Assembly (NCBI GenBank): GCA_964346815.1
Contig: CAYFWF010000023.1
Location: forward strand, 186,001 to 250,000
Reading direction: 5' to 3'
DNA from: CAYFWF01 sp964346815
Lineage (GTDB): Bacteria > Acidobacteriota > Aminicenantia > Aminicenantales > Aminicenantaceae
Length of the DNA: 64,000 nt
A model generated the notes under the pieces. It did not search any database and was not told the DNA's origin. It was given only the letters and a program-made list of their open reading frames with translations. The first letter of the stretch is position 1. Each line of letters begins with the position of its first letter. Below are positions 1 through 8,659 of the stretch, piece by piece. A program made the translations under genes and the position numbers.

Positions 1-1776
1 AACGGCGGGCATCTTTCTCCTAACCTGGGGGTCGTGGAGATCACTTTGGCTCTCCATCATGTTTTCGATTCGCCCAGGGATAAGATCATTTGGGATGTCG
101 GCCATCAATGTTATACCCACAAAATTTTGACCGGTAGAAAAAATAAATTTTCCTCGCTCCGCCGATATAAGGGGCTGTACGGCTTTCCCAGCAGAGAGGA
201 AAGCGAACACGATGTGTACAACACCGGTCATGCTTCTACGGCTCTTTCTGCAGCCCTGGGATTGGCGGTGGCGCGCGATAAGGAGAAAGCAGATTACGAG
301 GTGGTGGCTGTGGTAGGGGATGGAAGTCTAACCGGAGGTATGTCCTGGGAAGCCTTGAATCAGATCGGTCATCATCGGCCAAAGCTGGCCATTATTCTCA
401 ACTACAATGAGATGTCCATATCTCCTAACGTCGGCGCCCTTTCCAAATACCTTTCCTATCTCGTATCAGGCCAGCACTACTTACGGATCAAAGACCAGGT
501 CAAATCTATCCTTAAACATATTCCAGCTGTGGGCTGGCCTGTGATCAAAGTGGTCAGAGCAGTAGAAGAGGCATTCAAGAAGGTCTTTTTTCCAGGCCTG
601 GTTTTTGAAGAATTAGGCATTCGGTATATCGGTCCCGTTCAAGGACATAGTCTGAGATCCTTGATTGAAGTCTTCAAAAAAGCGAGAGCCTACAGCGGGC
701 CGGTTTTGATCCATTGTGTGACCCAGAAGGGAAGAGGGTATCAACCAGCCCAGAGCAATCCTGCACAGTATCACAGTGCTTCTCCTTTCGACATCAAGAC
801 GGGAAAGCCCAAAAATCCAGATAAAAGACCTACCTATTCTTCGGTCTTCGGGGAGACCTTGTTGAGTATTGCGGATAAAGACAAGAAAATCGTGGCCATC
901 ACAGCGGCTATGCCTGAGGGAACAGGGCTGAAGCCGTTCGGGGACAAGTTCCCGGATCGATTTTTTGATGTAGGGATTGCCGAACAACATGCAGTGGATT
1001 TTGCCACTGGATTATCATTGAGCGGATATAAACCTGTTGTAGCAATTTATTCTACTTTTTTGCAAAGAGCTTATGACCAGCTTTATCATGATGTGTGTCT
1101 CATGGATATTCCGATAGTTTTTGCTTTGGACCGAGCTGGGATCGTTTCCGATGATGGGCCAACCCATCAGGGGATCAACGATCTGGTCTATCTCGGTCAT
1201 CTGCCCAACATGATAGTTATGGCACCCAAGGATGAAAATGAGCTGCAGCACATGCTCTTCTCTGCCCTTTCCTACCGACATCCCACAGCCATTCGTTTTC
1301 CGAAGGGGAAAGGTTATGGGGTGGAAATGGATCAGTCGCTGCTGGATATCCCCCCGGGAACCAGTGAGGTTTTGAAAGAGGGAAAAGATGTTCTTCTGGC
1401 ACTGGGCAGCATGGTTTATCCCTCGCTGAATGCGGCACGTCGTTTGGAGAAGGAAGGAATCAGCCTGGCGGTAGTGAATTCCAGGTTTGTCCAGCCCCTG
1501 GATAAGGAACGCATCCTCGGCCTTGCCCGTAACGCACGGATGGTCATAACCGTGGAAGAAGCGGTAAGAGCTGGAGGGTTTGGAAGTATTGTTCGGGATT
1601 TGTTGGATAGGGAAGAGCTGTACCATATCCGGTTTAAGAGTCTCGGAATCCCGGTAGAGATTTATCCCCTCGGCAAGGCCGAGCAAATAAAAAAGATGTA
1701 CAGACTGGATGAAGAAGGCTTGGTCCAGGAGATCAGGAAGTTTTACCAAGCGGGGTCGGAAAAAAAAGATCTCTGA
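1..1776 (+). CDS. dxs: 1-deoxy-D-xylulose-5-phosphate synthase, 5' partial
   Basis: This thiamine-diphosphate enzyme condenses pyruvate and glyceraldehyde 3-phosphate to DXP, the first step of the MEP isoprenoid pathway. The frame is open from base 1 (reads NGGHLSPNLGV), so roughly 40 N-terminal residues lie outside the window; the first in-frame start-like codon (GTG at 34) is internal. Visible motifs are the ThDP/Mg2+ segment GDGSLTGGMSWEALN near 318-360, the transketolase-type GIAEQHAVDFATG near 973-1010 with the catalytic Glu, and the C-terminal transketolase domain. It is co-directional with the tlyA-type gene 73 bases downstream, a common dxs neighbour. Identification is firm. Confidence 0.96.
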   Translation, partial: NGGHLSPNLGVVEITLALHHVFDSPRDKIIWDVGHQCYTHKILTGRKNKFSSLRRYKGLYGFPSREESEHDVYNTGHASTALSAALGLAVARDKEKADYEVVAVVGDGSLTGGMSWEALNQIGHHRPKLAIILNYNEMSISPNVGALSKYLSYLVSGQHYLRIKDQVKSILKHIPAVGWPVIKVVRAVEEAFKKVFFPGLVFEELGIRYIGPVQGHSLRSLIEVFKKARAYSGPVLIHCVTQKGRGYQPAQSNPAQYHSASPFDIKTGKPKNPDKRPTYSSVFGETLLSIADKDKKIVAITAAMPEGTGLKPFGDKFPDRFFDVGIAEQHAVDFATGLSLSGYKPVVAIYSTFLQRAYDQLYHDVCLMDIPIVFALDRAGIVSDDGPTHQGINDLVYLGHLPNMIVMAPKDENELQHMLFSALSYRHPTAIRFPKGKGYGVEMDQSLLDIPPGTSEVLKEGKDVLLALGSMVYPSLNAARRLEKEGISLAVVNSRFVQPLDKERILGLARNARMVITVEEAVRAGGFGSIVRDLLDREELYHIRFKSLGIPVEIYPLGKAEQIKKMYRLDEEGLVQEIRKFYQAGSEKKDL

Positions 1777-1849
1777 AGTTGTCCTAAGTATTCCTCTGGA
1801 GGCTGGAAGCCAACAGTCAGGAGGATGGAGGAAAGGGGCAGAATCATCC

Positions 1850-2653
1850 ATGCCAAAAGGGAAGGCTAAGGAAAGGGCGGATAAGATCGTCGTGAAGAGA
1901 GGCTTGGCTGAAAGCCGGCACAAAGCGCAAGCCATGATCATGGCAGGAGTGGTTTATTCCGGAAAGGTGAGGATCGATAAGCCCGGAGAAAAATTGGGCG
2001 TTGACCAGGAGGTTGTGATCAAAAAACTCCTTCCGTTTGTCAGCAGGGGTGGGCTTAAATTGGAAGAGGCGTTAGATGCGTTCAAGATTTCAGTGGATGG
2101 TAAAGTGGCTGCGGATTTGGGTTCATCGACTGGAGGTTTTACGGACTGCCTCCTTCAAAGGGGTGCAAGAAAAGTCTATGCCGTGGATGTGGATACCAGA
2201 CAGATTGACCAGCGCTTGAGGCAGGATCCACGCGTGCAATTGATTGAAAAAAATGCTCGCTACCTTGAAGCCGATGATTTTGATGAATCTTTGGATCTTA
2301 TCACCCTCGATCTTTCCTTTATTTCAGTTTTAAAAGTTCTTCCGGCCCTTAGAAAGTTTCTTGCAGAAGGCTTGTTGGTGGCCTTGATAAAGCCTCAGTT
2401 TGAAGTGGGAAGAGAACAGGTAGGGAAGAAAGGCGTTGTGCGTGACCCGCAATTGCATCAAGACGTGCTCGTTCGGATGGCCAAAGAGGGAAAGAAGATG
2501 GGGTTCAATCCAAGGGGATTGTTCAAAACATCTTTCAGGGGCCAAAAAGGAAACCAGGAATTTTTTCTTTTGTGGTCTTTAATCGAATCAGCCCTGCATT
2601 TGGAACGTTTTAAGAAATCAATCAAGGAGGCCGTCTGGAATGAGAAAAATTGA
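1850..2653 (+). CDS. tlyA: TlyA family S4-domain rRNA methyltransferase (hemolysin A family)
   Basis: This is an RNA-binding S4 domain (about residues 5-65, ending at the FVSRGGLKLEEAL signature) followed by an FtsJ/RrmJ-type SAM methyltransferase domain (DLGSSTGGFTDCLLQRGA; later ALIKPQFEVGR). Family members 2'-O-methylate rRNA cytidines, though many homologues are only called hemolysin A. The frame is open back to 1709, but that extension is low-complexity and overlaps dxs. The ATG at 1850 gives the usual 267 residues and follows a GGAGG-like site at about 1827-1831. Its 3' end overlaps nadK by 14 bases, indicating translational coupling. Confidence 0.88.
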   Translation: MPKGKAKERADKIVVKRGLAESRHKAQAMIMAGVVYSGKVRIDKPGEKLGVDQEVVIKKLLPFVSRGGLKLEEALDAFKISVDGKVAADLGSSTGGFTDCLLQRGARKVYAVDVDTRQIDQRLRQDPRVQLIEKNARYLEADDFDESLDLITLDLSFISVLKVLPALRKFLAEGLLVALIKPQFEVGREQVGKKGVVRDPQLHQDVLVRMAKEGKKMGFNPRGLFKTSFRGQKGNQEFFLLWSLIESALHLERFKKSIKEAVWNEKN

Positions 2654-3485
2654 AAACGTTGGATTTGTTATTAAAGCCCATGCACCCGATGTTGCGAGCA
2701 TCTTGAAAGACCTGATGAACTATTTCGAAGACAAAAACATTGTCTGTGTCCTGGAAGAGGTGGCTGCGGAGAAGCTGGGAAGGAAGGGAGGAGTAAAGAG
2801 GGAAGAGATCCCCAATCAGGCCGATTTAGTCGTCGTGTTGGGCGGGGACGGAACCCTCTTGAGTATTGCCCACGTGGCTGCACAGAAAGATGTTCCTGTT
2901 TTGGGGATAAATCTAGGAGCTCTCGGGTTCTTGACTGAAGTTCCGCTCAACGAAATTTATTTGACCTTAGACGCTTACTTCAGGGGAGACGAGAAGATCA
3001 TCAGCGGCAGGCGTATGCTGGAAGCTCGGACAAGGGGTCGGACCTATTTTTGCCTGAACGATGTGGTCATCAATAAGGGAGCATTAGCCAGAATGATTCA
3101 CTGTGCCATCTGGATTGATAAGAAGAAGATTTCAACGACCAAGGCTGACGGTTTTATCATCTCGACACCCACGGGTTCGACTGCCTATTCGCTTTCTGCA
3201 GGAGGCCCGATCATCCAGCCGTACATACCAGCCATCATCATTACTCCCATTTGTCCACACACTTTATCCTTCAGGCCAATGGTCATTTCTTCCGAGTCAT
3301 CGGTCAAAATCCAACTTCTTACAGGAGGAGAAGAGGTTTATCTCACCATCGACGGCCAAAGAGGCAGCCGGATGAAAAAAAACGATACGGTCGAGGTTCG
3401 CTGCAGCGATCTCGAGCTCCGGCTGATATCCTCACCCAAAAGAAATTTTTTTGACCTTCTTCAACAAAAACTCCGATGGGGATAA
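2640..3485 (+). CDS. nadK: NAD kinase
   Basis: The protein phosphorylates NAD to NADP. The 281-residue length is typical. It has the GGDGTLL motif (about residues 68-74), LGFLTEVP, and the STPTGSTAYSLSAGGPII signature of the NAD-binding C-terminal domain. The ATG at 2640 overlaps the tlyA-type gene and is preceded by AAGGAGG at 2623-2630, which fixes the start. The position after dxs and tlyA is a common conserved arrangement in bacteria. Confidence 0.95.
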   Translation: MRKIENVGFVIKAHAPDVASILKDLMNYFEDKNIVCVLEEVAAEKLGRKGGVKREEIPNQADLVVVLGGDGTLLSIAHVAAQKDVPVLGINLGALGFLTEVPLNEIYLTLDAYFRGDEKIISGRRMLEARTRGRTYFCLNDVVINKGALARMIHCAIWIDKKKISTTKADGFIISTPTGSTAYSLSAGGPIIQPYIPAIIITPICPHTLSFRPMVISSESSVKIQLLTGGEEVYLTIDGQRGSRMKKNDTVEVRCSDLELRLISSPKRNFFDLLQQKLRWG

Positions 3486-3640
3486 AATTTCCCATTCGAC
3501 TTCGCAGAATTCCTTGGATTGACTGTCTCAAAGGTCAAATTCCTTAAGTTGTCTCGGATAGGTCCTGTGTCTCATGGAAATGCTTCTCGTATCATGCTCG
3601 GGTTTGACTTTTGCTAAGAGCGGGATTATCATTTTTCATC

Positions 3641-5119
3641 ATGACGGAAAATTTCAGGGTGGCTTTTGTTTCTGCCGAAGCTTTACCTTATGCCAAACTG
3701 GGCGAGATGGCCGATGTCGCCTATGCTCTGCCCAAACATCTTTCATCTTTGGGTATGAACGTCTCGCTCTTTATGCCCAAATACAGAAGACCCGAAATTG
3801 ATTCCCTGCCCAAGGAACTGGTTTGCTCCAATCTTCCCGTGCCCTTGGGGGATAGAAAAATCAAAGCCCAGGTTTTCAAGGGGGAACAGGGCAAGTATGA
3901 TATCTATTTCATCGATAATCCCAAGTACTTTTGGAGAGATCATATATATGGAACAGGGAAGGGGCAGTATCTGGATAACGATGAGAGGTTTGTCTTTTTT
4001 TGCCGCGCCGTTATCGAGTTCATGCTCAAGGCCGACAAGGGGGTGGATCTCATCCATTGCAACAACTGGCCGACAGCACTCATTCCTGTCTTTCTCAAGA
4101 CCAACCGTCTCTATAAAAAACGATTTAAAAATACAGCAACAGTACTTACTCTCCACAACATCGCCTACCAGGGAGAATTCCCTCCTGATTCTCTTCTTTT
4201 AACCGGCTTGAATTGGAAATATTTCACACCCAAGCAATTTTCACTGGACGGCATGTTCAATTTTCTTAAGGCCGGAGTGTTTTTTTCAGATGTGATCAAC
4301 ACGGTCAGTTCGTCCTATAGAAGAGAGATTCTCACCAGAAAACATGGGCTCGGTTTGGAACAACTTCTAAATCTCCGCAAGGAGGTTTTTTTCAGCATCC
4401 GGAACGGCATCGATTATGAAGTGTGGGACCCTGAAACGGATCCCTACATTGCGGCCAATTATTCTTTTGCCGATCTCGGTGGCAAGATACAATGCAAAGA
4501 GGATTTGATCAAGGAATTTGGTCTCTGTATATCCAAGAAAACTCCTGTTGTGGGTCTCGTCTCCTACATGAGGAGACATAAAGGTTTCGACATTCTCCTT
4601 GAATCGATGGATGAGATTGTGAAGATGGATGCCGCTTTGGTCATTCTCGGTCTAGGCGAGGAGATATATGAAAACTGCCTCATCGAAACACAGAGAAAAC
4701 ACCCCAATAAGGTGGCGATTCGACTGGAGATGAATCCTGTTTTGGTTCATAAGATTACGGCTGGCGCCGATATTTTTTTGATTCCTTCCCTTTATGAGCC
4801 CTGTGGATTGAATCAACTCTACAGCTTCAGATATGCCACAGTGCCTGTAGTCCGGGCCACAGGTGGGTTGGAGGAGACAGTAAAGCCGTTTGATCCAGAT
4901 ACCCAAAAAGGCAATGGTTTTGTTTTCCAAGATTATTCCGCGAAGGCTCTATTGGGGGCACTGATAGAAGCGGTGAAGTATTACGGGAAGCCGAGACTTT
5001 GGAATAAGATACTGGCAGCTGGAATGAAGGAAAATTTTTCCTGGGACCAAGCTGCAAAGAGATACGCAAAACTCTATAAAAATGCTATCGAGATAAGAAG
5101 AGGAGGAACAGTTGGCTGA
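3641..5119 (+). CDS. glgA: Glycogen/starch synthase-like glycosyltransferase (GT5)
   Basis: GT-B fold glucosyltransferase of the GlgA family, which normally transfers glucose from ADP-glucose to glycogen. The C-terminal nucleotide-sugar site is canonical (SLYEPCGLNQLYSFRYATVP... TGGLEETV), including the catalytic Glu-x7-Glu region. The N-terminal acceptor/phosphate loop, usually KTGGL, reads K19-L-G-E-M23, losing one glycine. The start at ATG 3641 begins just before the conserved FRVAFVSAE strand and gives 492 residues; a frame extension to 3611 is unnecessary. The end overlaps trxA by 8 bases. Substrate specificity is uncertain because of the altered loop. Confidence 0.85.
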   Translation: MTENFRVAFVSAEALPYAKLGEMADVAYALPKHLSSLGMNVSLFMPKYRRPEIDSLPKELVCSNLPVPLGDRKIKAQVFKGEQGKYDIYFIDNPKYFWRDHIYGTGKGQYLDNDERFVFFCRAVIEFMLKADKGVDLIHCNNWPTALIPVFLKTNRLYKKRFKNTATVLTLHNIAYQGEFPPDSLLLTGLNWKYFTPKQFSLDGMFNFLKAGVFFSDVINTVSSSYRREILTRKHGLGLEQLLNLRKEVFFSIRNGIDYEVWDPETDPYIAANYSFADLGGKIQCKEDLIKEFGLCISKKTPVVGLVSYMRRHKGFDILLESMDEIVKMDAALVILGLGEEIYENCLIETQRKHPNKVAIRLEMNPVLVHKITAGADIFLIPSLYEPCGLNQLYSFRYATVPVVRATGGLEETVKPFDPDTQKGNGFVFQDYSAKALLGALIEAVKYYGKPRLWNKILAAGMKENFSWDQAAKRYAKLYKNAIEIRRGGTVG

Positions 5120-5438
5120 AGATTTCTTGGATGTTTCTGATGAAAATTTTGAGCGGGAAGTGATCCAGTCAGAGATTCCCGTTCTTGTAGACTTTTGGGC
5201 CGTTTGGTGCGCCCCCTGCAAGATGGTTATTCCCACCATGGAACATTTGGCACGATCTTATAAAGGCCAATTAAAAGTCGTGAAGCTGAATGTGGATGAA
5301 AATATGAAAACATCCTCAAATTATGGCGTGATGAGCATTCCGACCCTTCTTCTTTTCAAAGGAGGAGAGCTGAAAGAGACCATAGTTGGAGCCCAGCCTC
5401 AAGAGAAAATCGTGGAGATTGTATCGAAACACTTATGA
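5112..5438 (+). CDS. trxA: Thioredoxin
   Basis: 108-residue thioredoxin with the redox motif WCAPCK at about residues 34-39 and the cis-Pro loop YGVMSIPTLLLF. It reduces cytoplasmic disulfides and is recycled by the reductase encoded immediately downstream. The start is a TTG at 5112, positioned 5 bases after AGGAGG at 5101-5106; there is no nearer ATG compatible with the fold. The stop overlaps the trxB start (ATGA), so the pair is translationally coupled. Confidence 0.95.
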   Translation: MAEDFLDVSDENFEREVIQSEIPVLVDFWAVWCAPCKMVIPTMEHLARSYKGQLKVVKLNVDENMKTSSNYGVMSIPTLLLFKGGELKETIVGAQPQEKIVEIVSKHL

Positions 5439-6355
5439 GTCAAACACGGGATGTGGTCATTATCGGTGCCGGCCCATCAGGTCTGGCAGCCGCGATTTAC
5501 ACGGGGCGCGCAAGACTCGACACCCTGGTTCTCGAAAGGGCTGCACCAGGCGGTCAGATTCTGCTGACCGACTCTATCGAAAATTATCCTGGGTTTCCTG
5601 AAGGAATCGCTCCTTTTCAGTTGATGGAAGATATTCGCAAGCAAGCCGAAAAGTTCGGCGCTCAGATCGTGATGGATGATGTGAGGGAAATAAAAAGGAA
5701 GGAAAAGGACTGGAAGATCTTCGGAAGCAGAGAGGGATACTTCGCAAGGGCAGTTATTGTCGCAACGGGATCATCCCACCGCAGACTCGATGTCGAGGGA
5801 GAGAAAGAATTGACAGGAAAAGGCGTATCATATTGTGCGACATGTGATGGAGCGTTTTTTATGGACAAGGACGTCGCTGTGGTTGGGGGAGGAAATTGGG
5901 CATTGACCGAGGCGATCTTTCTGACAAGATTCTGCCGGATGGTCAGGGTCATCCATCGGCGGGATCGATTTCGAGGAGAAAAGATACTTCAGGAGAGGGC
6001 CTTTGAGAATCCGAAAATTGAAATACTCTGGAGCACAGTCGTGGAAAAAATCTCAGGTCCGGACACTTTAAAATCCGTAACGGTCCGCAATGTCAAGGAT
6101 GACACGACCTATGAACTGAAGCTCGACGGTTTGTTTGTCTCTATCGGGACTGTCCCCAACTCGGACATCGTGAGCTCTCTCGTGTATCTGAATGAATGGG
6201 GTGAAATCAAGGTTGGAAACGACATGTCCACCCAGCAGCCAGGACTTTATGCGGCAGGTGATGTGACTGATGCCAGTCCCCAGCAGATGGCCACTGCTGT
6301 AGGAACCGGTGTGGCAGCCGCTCTTTCGGTTAGCGGTTACCTCACTGGGATTTGA
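5435..6355 (+). CDS. trxB: Thioredoxin reductase
   Basis: Low-molecular-weight FAD/NADPH thioredoxin reductase of 306 residues. It shows the FAD motif GAGPSGLAAA at residues 10-19, the redox-active CATCDG, the NADPH motif followed by HRRDRFRGEKI, and the C-terminal FAD motif GLYAAGDVTD. In the NADPH Rossmann loop, the usual GGGNTAVEEA is here GGGNWALTEA, a small departure that leaves the HRR...R phosphate contacts intact. It overlaps trxA by 4 bases and converges on lpxD with a 14-base overlap of the two 3' ends. Confidence 0.94.
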   Translation: MSQTRDVVIIGAGPSGLAAAIYTGRARLDTLVLERAAPGGQILLTDSIENYPGFPEGIAPFQLMEDIRKQAEKFGAQIVMDDVREIKRKEKDWKIFGSREGYFARAVIVATGSSHRRLDVEGEKELTGKGVSYCATCDGAFFMDKDVAVVGGGNWALTEAIFLTRFCRMVRVIHRRDRFRGEKILQERAFENPKIEILWSTVVEKISGPDTLKSVTVRNVKDDTTYELKLDGLFVSIGTVPNSDIVSSLVYLNEWGEIKVGNDMSTQQPGLYAAGDVTDASPQQMATAVGTGVAAALSVSGYLTGI

Positions 6356-7403
6356 TTCCGCTGTTTTTCTCTAACCTATCGATCTTTTTCTTCAACTTTT
6401 TTACTTCTTTGAGAAGGTCATACAGTTGAGGCAGGGACGCCCATACTTTCCGCCAATCCTTGATGTCCAGATGAGGGATCCCTGCTACCATTGAATGAGA
6501 CGGGATGTCCTTTGTCACTCCGCTTTTAGCTGCAATGATGACGTTATCCCCAATTTTCACGTGATCGGCAATCCCGACTTGACCTGCGGCGATGACATGT
6601 TTTCCTATCTTTGAACTTCCAGCGATACCGGTCTGTGCTGCGAGGATGGTATGAGAACCCACCTCCACATTGTGGGCGATTTGAACCAGATTATCGATTT
6701 TTGTCCCCTTCCTGATGACGGTTTCCCCCAACGAGGCTCTATCTATGGTGGTATTCGCTCCGACTTCCACATCGTCATCTAAAAGAACCACTCCCTTTTG
6801 AGGGATCTTAATGTGAGATTTCCTTTTATCCTGAATGTATCCGAATCCATCAGAACCGAGGACTGCTCCGTTGTGTATGATGACACGATTCCCGAGGATT
6901 GAGCCTTCTCTGATGGATACTCTGGAATGAACAAGGCAGTTCCGGCCAATTCGAGTGTGAGGATAGATGACTACCAGCGGAAATATGGTTGTCCCGCTTC
7001 CTATTTCCACTTCATCTCCGATAGATGAGAATGCGCCGATGGACACTCCCTTTCCGATTTTGGCCGAGGGGGAAACGTAAGCTTGGGGATGGATCCCGGA
7101 TGGAGGCCGGTAAGGCTTGAAGAAATATTCGACAGCTCTGATGAAAGAAAGATGAGGGTTGTCAGATTTAATGACAGGGATCCGGGCAAATTTTTCTTCC
7201 CTGGATATTATGGCTGCAGATGCCTTTGTTTGTTCCAGCAGCTTTCGGTATCTGGGGTGAGCAAGATAAACAAGATCCCCGGCACCCGCATCTTCGAGGC
7301 TTGCGACTCCGTATATTTTTGTGCTTCCTTTTCCTCGATATGGGCATTTCAAGAGTTCGGCTAATTTGGATACGCTGATAGATAAATGTTTGTTCTTACG
7401 CAT
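6342..7403 (-). CDS. lpxD: UDP-3-O-acylglucosamine N-acyltransferase
   Basis: Left-handed beta-helix acyltransferase of lipid A synthesis that adds the second hydroxyacyl chain to UDP-GlcN. The N-terminal uridine-binding domain (residues about 1-100) is followed by many hexapeptide repeats and the family signature NLVQIAHNVEVG, which includes the catalytic His, then GIAGSSKIG. A C-terminal helical extension (about residues 315-353) is Lys-rich. At 353 residues the length is usual. It overlaps the upstream YihY gene by 8 bases and so probably shares its transcript. It supports a diderm LPS-bearing cell. Confidence 0.94.
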   Translation of the reverse strand: MRKNKHLSISVSKLAELLKCPYRGKGSTKIYGVASLEDAGAGDLVYLAHPRYRKLLEQTKASAAIISREEKFARIPVIKSDNPHLSFIRAVEYFFKPYRPPSGIHPQAYVSPSAKIGKGVSIGAFSSIGDEVEIGSGTTIFPLVVIYPHTRIGRNCLVHSRVSIREGSILGNRVIIHNGAVLGSDGFGYIQDKRKSHIKIPQKGVVLLDDDVEVGANTTIDRASLGETVIRKGTKIDNLVQIAHNVEVGSHTILAAQTGIAGSSKIGKHVIAAGQVGIADHVKIGDNVIIAAKSGVTKDIPSHSMVAGIPHLDIKDWRKVWASLPQLYDLLKEVKKLKKKIDRLEKNSGIKSQ

Positions 7404-8265
7404 GTTTTTCCAGGATCCGTTCGTTCAAAACCGCAGCCAGTTCTGCTCCCCAAAGCAGGATGACCATAGAGATAGACAGCCAGAGCAGAAAGAAAATAAT
7501 TGAAGTCAGGGCTCCTTTCATAAGCCTGTCGAGAACGATCCCGATTGCTGAAACATGGGCCACGTAGAATGCGAAGATGCGTTTAAAAATTTCCCAGAGA
7601 AGCGCAGAGATGGCGGCCGCTAAAGCAGCAGCTTTGGTATAGACTTTCAGTTCGGGTATGAATTTGTAAAGGGAAAAAAGCACCAAAAATGTCAATGTGA
7701 AGGGGAGAAGGTACTGAAGAAAAAAGTTGTCTATCAAGGAAACGATTCCGGGATTGATGTTATTGGCGACAAAGGGACTCATCTGGAGTGTCCTGTGCAG
7801 AGCCGTCCAAATAGCCGTTATAGACAGCGAGATCAGCATGATGACGCCAATGACGAACATGATGATGTACTCCATCAGCCGGTTATAGAAAAAGGACTTT
7901 TGGTATTCGGCCTTGAAAATGTGATTGATGGAGTGGATCAGGTTCGAAAACAGGAAGCTTGCAGCGATAAAGGACCCTGCCAGACCGAACCACCCGAGAT
8001 TGGTGATATTTTGAGACAATTCCTGAACTCTTTCGAAGAAATAAGGATCCAATTGAGCGAAAAATTCCTCAGAGAAGACATCGAGGCTTCGAACAGCGAG
8101 TTCTGCCGTTCCCAGAATTTTCGTCGTCACATAGGCAAAAAGGGCAGCTAAGGGAATCGAGCACATGAGAGCGAAATAAGATATGATTATGGCGAAGTTT
8201 CCGCATCTGTCCCTGTGGAATCTCAGGATGGTGGTCTTGAGAATGATGAAGACAGAAAACTTCAT
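7396..8265 (-). CDS. YihY/RNase BN-like integral membrane protein (UPF0761)
   Basis: 289-residue polytopic membrane protein with about six hydrophobic segments and the YihY family features: FHRDRCGNFAIIISYFALMCSIPL near the N-terminus, a conserved polar cluster in the middle, and LLWEIFKRIFAFYV with the final helix. The family was once called ribonuclease BN, but its true function is unknown. It sits between the ATP synthase F0 genes and lpxD on the same strand, 25 bases after atpE and overlapping lpxD by 8 bases. Confidence 0.86.
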   Translation of the reverse strand: MKFSVFIILKTTILRFHRDRCGNFAIIISYFALMCSIPLAALFAYVTTKILGTAELAVRSLDVFSEEFFAQLDPYFFERVQELSQNITNLGWFGLAGSFIAASFLFSNLIHSINHIFKAEYQKSFFYNRLMEYIIMFVIGVIMLISLSITAIWTALHRTLQMSPFVANNINPGIVSLIDNFFLQYLLPFTLTFLVLFSLYKFIPELKVYTKAAALAAAISALLWEIFKRIFAFYVAHVSAIGIVLDRLMKGALTSIIFFLLWLSISMVILLWGAELAAVLNERILEKHA

Positions 8266-8290
8266 CGATCGTGCAGATTAAAGGAGATTG

Positions 8291-8641
8291 CTAATAATAA
8301 TTCCCCCATTGAATCATAACGATGAAGATGGAAATAAATAGGGCGTAAATGACAAGGGTCTCTATCAGAACAAGCCCCAGGATGAGCAAGAACCGGATAT
8401 GGGGAGCAGAAGCGGGATTTCTGGATATGCCTTCACAGGCGCTGCTTATAGCTTTGGCCTGACAGAATGCTCCTGCTGCAGCTGCAAGCGTAATGATGGC
8501 ACCGCCCACGATGATGGCCAGTCTGAAGAGCGGGGTTTTTTGAGGATTGAAGGTTCTCTCTTCCTCCTGGGCGAGTAAAGGCATGCTCATCAAGATGAGA
8601 AAGAGGGTTAAGATCGTTAAGGGCTTGAGAAGTTTTGCCAT
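8291..8641 (-). CDS. atpE: F-type ATP synthase subunit c with N-terminal extension and Na+-type ion site
   Basis: The proteolipid that forms the rotor ring. Residues 1-24 resemble a cleavable signal peptide (hydrophobic, ending PLLAQ), followed by two transmembrane helices (about 40-66 and 82-110) joined by the polar loop SRNP. The essential carboxylate is Glu94 in helix 2. Aligning to Ilyobacter tartaricus subunit c without gaps, Gln61, Glu94, Thr95 and Tyr99 fall on its Na+ ligand positions Gln32, Glu65, Ser66 and Tyr70. The helix-1 GxGxGxG motif is instead A54-x-A-x-A-x-C60. The ion specificity is inferred from these residues only. It follows atpB in the F0 cluster. Confidence 0.92.
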   Translation of the reverse strand: MAKLLKPLTILTLFLILMSMPLLAQEEERTFNPQKTPLFRLAIIVGGAIITLAAAAGAFCQAKAISSACEGISRNPASAPHIRFLLILGLVLIETLVIYALFISIFIVMIQWGNYY

Positions 8642-8659
8642 AATCTTCCTCCTAAAAAA

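Noticed and set aside
1015..1941. 308-codon minus-strand frame inside dxs
   Set aside because: It is antisense to a well-conserved gene and encodes no recognisable domain.
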